From the NCBI GenBank assembly GCA_947629685.1, contig CANREP010000009.1:1-64000 (forward strand): 64,000 nucleotides of DNA, written 5' to 3'. Below are positions 63,218 to 64,000 of the stretch, in pieces; the first letter of the stretch is position 1; each line of letters starts with the position of its first letter. The notes under the pieces are model-generated. The model was not told the origin of the DNA, searched no databases, and saw only the letters and a list, made by a program, of their open reading frames with translations. The translations under genes were made by a program, and so were the position numbers. This DNA comes from an uncultured Phascolarctobacterium sp. (GTDB lineage: Bacteria > Bacillota > Negativicutes > Acidaminococcales > Acidaminococcaceae).

Positions 63218-64000
63218 TCAGTTCTTCGTCTTAGGATCAAAAGCATCCCTCAAGCCGTCGCCGATAAAGTTAACCGCCATAACTACCAGGCAGATACAAA
63301 TACCCGGTGCTATTCCCAGGTAAGGGCAATAGCGCAGATTAAGTTTGTTTTCCGAGATGATGGTACCCCACTCCGGAGTCGGCGGTGCCACGCCTAATCC
63401 AAGAAACCCCATCGACGATATACTCAGTATTATCTGCCCTAATGTCAGCGTAGCAGCTACCACTATCGGTCCTATGCCGTTAGGAAGTATGTGTCGAAGT
63501 ATTATCTTGAAAGAACTGCAGCCATAGCAACGAGCTGCGTCTACATATTCCAATCCTCGCAGCGTCAATACCGACGAGCGCACCACACGTGCAAAACGCG
63601 GTATCTGACTGATGGCAAGCGATATTATCAGATTAAACAAACCGTTGCCCAACGCCGTAAGTATAGCCATGGCCATCAACACCGGAGGTATAGCCATAAG
63701 CATATCTATTATGCGCATCAGCACCGTGTCAACCTTGCCGCCAAAATATCCCGCAATCCCACCAATCATACATCCTGCAACAAAGGCTATCGTGATAGTA
63801 GCAATGCCGCCAAACAAAGATATTCTTCCGCCATACATTACACGCGCCAGCAAGTCCCGGCCAAGTTCATCCGTTCCTAACGGATGCTGAGCGCTCGGCG
63901 GATGCAGCTTATTGAACACGTTCTGACGAATCATCTCATCATATGGCATATACAGCGGCGCTAACAATATAGCCAGTATCATCAGCCCTAACACAATCAC
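63218..64000 (-). CDS. oppC: Oligopeptide/dipeptide ABC transporter permease (OppC/DppC), 5' end cut by window
   Basis: The 260 residues seen include the BPD_transp_1 permease domain with about five membrane segments. HPPSAQHPLGTDELGRDLLA is the OppC-specific periplasmic motif, and EYVDAARCYGCSSFKIILRH is the EAA loop that binds the ATPase. It ends RDAFDPKTKN. Frame is open to the window edge; the normal N-terminus with the first membrane segment is probably just outside. oppB and the binding protein should lie beyond. Confidence 0.92.
   Translation of the reverse strand: MIVLGLMILAILLAPLYMPYDEMIRQNVFNKLHPPSAQHPLGTDELGRDLLARVMYGGRISLFGGIATITIAFVAGCMIGGIAGYFGGKVDTVLMRIIDMLMAIPPVLMAMAILTALGNGLFNLIISLAISQIPRFARVVRSSVLTLRGLEYVDAARCYGCSSFKIILRHILPNGIGPIVVAATLTLGQIILSISSMGFLGLGVAPPTPEWGTIISENKLNLRYCPYLGIAPGICICLVVMAVNFIGDGLRDAFDPKTKN

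Noticed and set aside
1-64000. CRISPR array, prophage, restriction or toxin-antitoxin system
   Set aside because: No regularly spaced repeats, phage structural genes, restriction motifs or toxin-antitoxin pairs were recognised. The SRPBCC protein resembles RatA but lacks its usual RatB partner nearby.

Overview
This window is a chromosomal segment of about 46-48% G+C (estimated by eye), almost entirely coding and dominated by housekeeping genes on the minus strand. Gene content is of Firmicutes type: RNase Y, RemA (DUF370), YicC, RqcH/NFACT, YlbF, YqeG, YhaM, TrmK, PrkC/PrpC with RsgA, an S-box SAM riboswitch and an FMN riboswitch. Hfq, a divergent polysaccharide deacetylase and an exported D,D-dipeptidase point, by inference, to the didermic Negativicutes (Acidaminococcaceae, Phascolarctobacterium-like). 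No rRNA, tRNA, CRISPR array, prophage or recognisable defence island was seen.

Layout from the left. At the edge, the first nine codons of an ORF that may be an IS3-type transposase lie behind a hairpin that covers its ribosome binding site. Then come pduO, ndk, an M42 aminopeptidase, htpX, an SRPBCC protein, a class-III aminotransferase, a divergent polysaccharide deacetylase, xerD and hfq. Next is the tightly coupled set miaB-mutS-mutL-RsmJ-like-miaA. Positions 15.1-16.9 kb hold two plus-strand genes of unknown function, one broken by an in-frame TAA. A glycerol-1-phosphate-dehydrogenase-like gene, a TVP38 membrane protein and recG follow, with rpmB divergent from recG. Then come a zinc-ribbon protein, rny, recX, recA (promoter with a LexA box), hslO, and ribD-ribE-ribBA-ribH behind an FMN riboswitch.

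From 29.9 to 38.8 kb an apparently single operon runs def-fmt-DUF116-rsmB-rlmN-prpC-prkC-rsgA-rpe, mostly with overlapping or nearly abutting genes. It links nascent-chain and rRNA modification with ribosome assembly and Ser/Thr phosphorylation. priA, metK (with SAM-I riboswitch) and yicC-remA-gmk-rpoZ-coaBC follow. rqcH is on the plus strand and faces ydcF.

The right part holds a nitroreductase, a small unknown protein, and a chain: response regulator, histidine kinase, YqeG phosphatase, nitrilase-like amidase, exported VanX-like dipeptidase, YlbF and murB. trmK-nif3-yhaM-ygjP form another set. An exported PepD-like dipeptidase then faces an Opp/Dpp peptide transporter (oppC partial, oppD, oppF), together suggesting peptide scavenging.

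The most useful second-look items are regulatory or anomalous: the nonsense codon in the DUF2939-like gene, a promoter-terminator pair in the rny leader with an unclear rny start codon, the RBS-covering hairpin at the left edge, and the exported dipeptidases. I did not find a convincing new multi-gene system.
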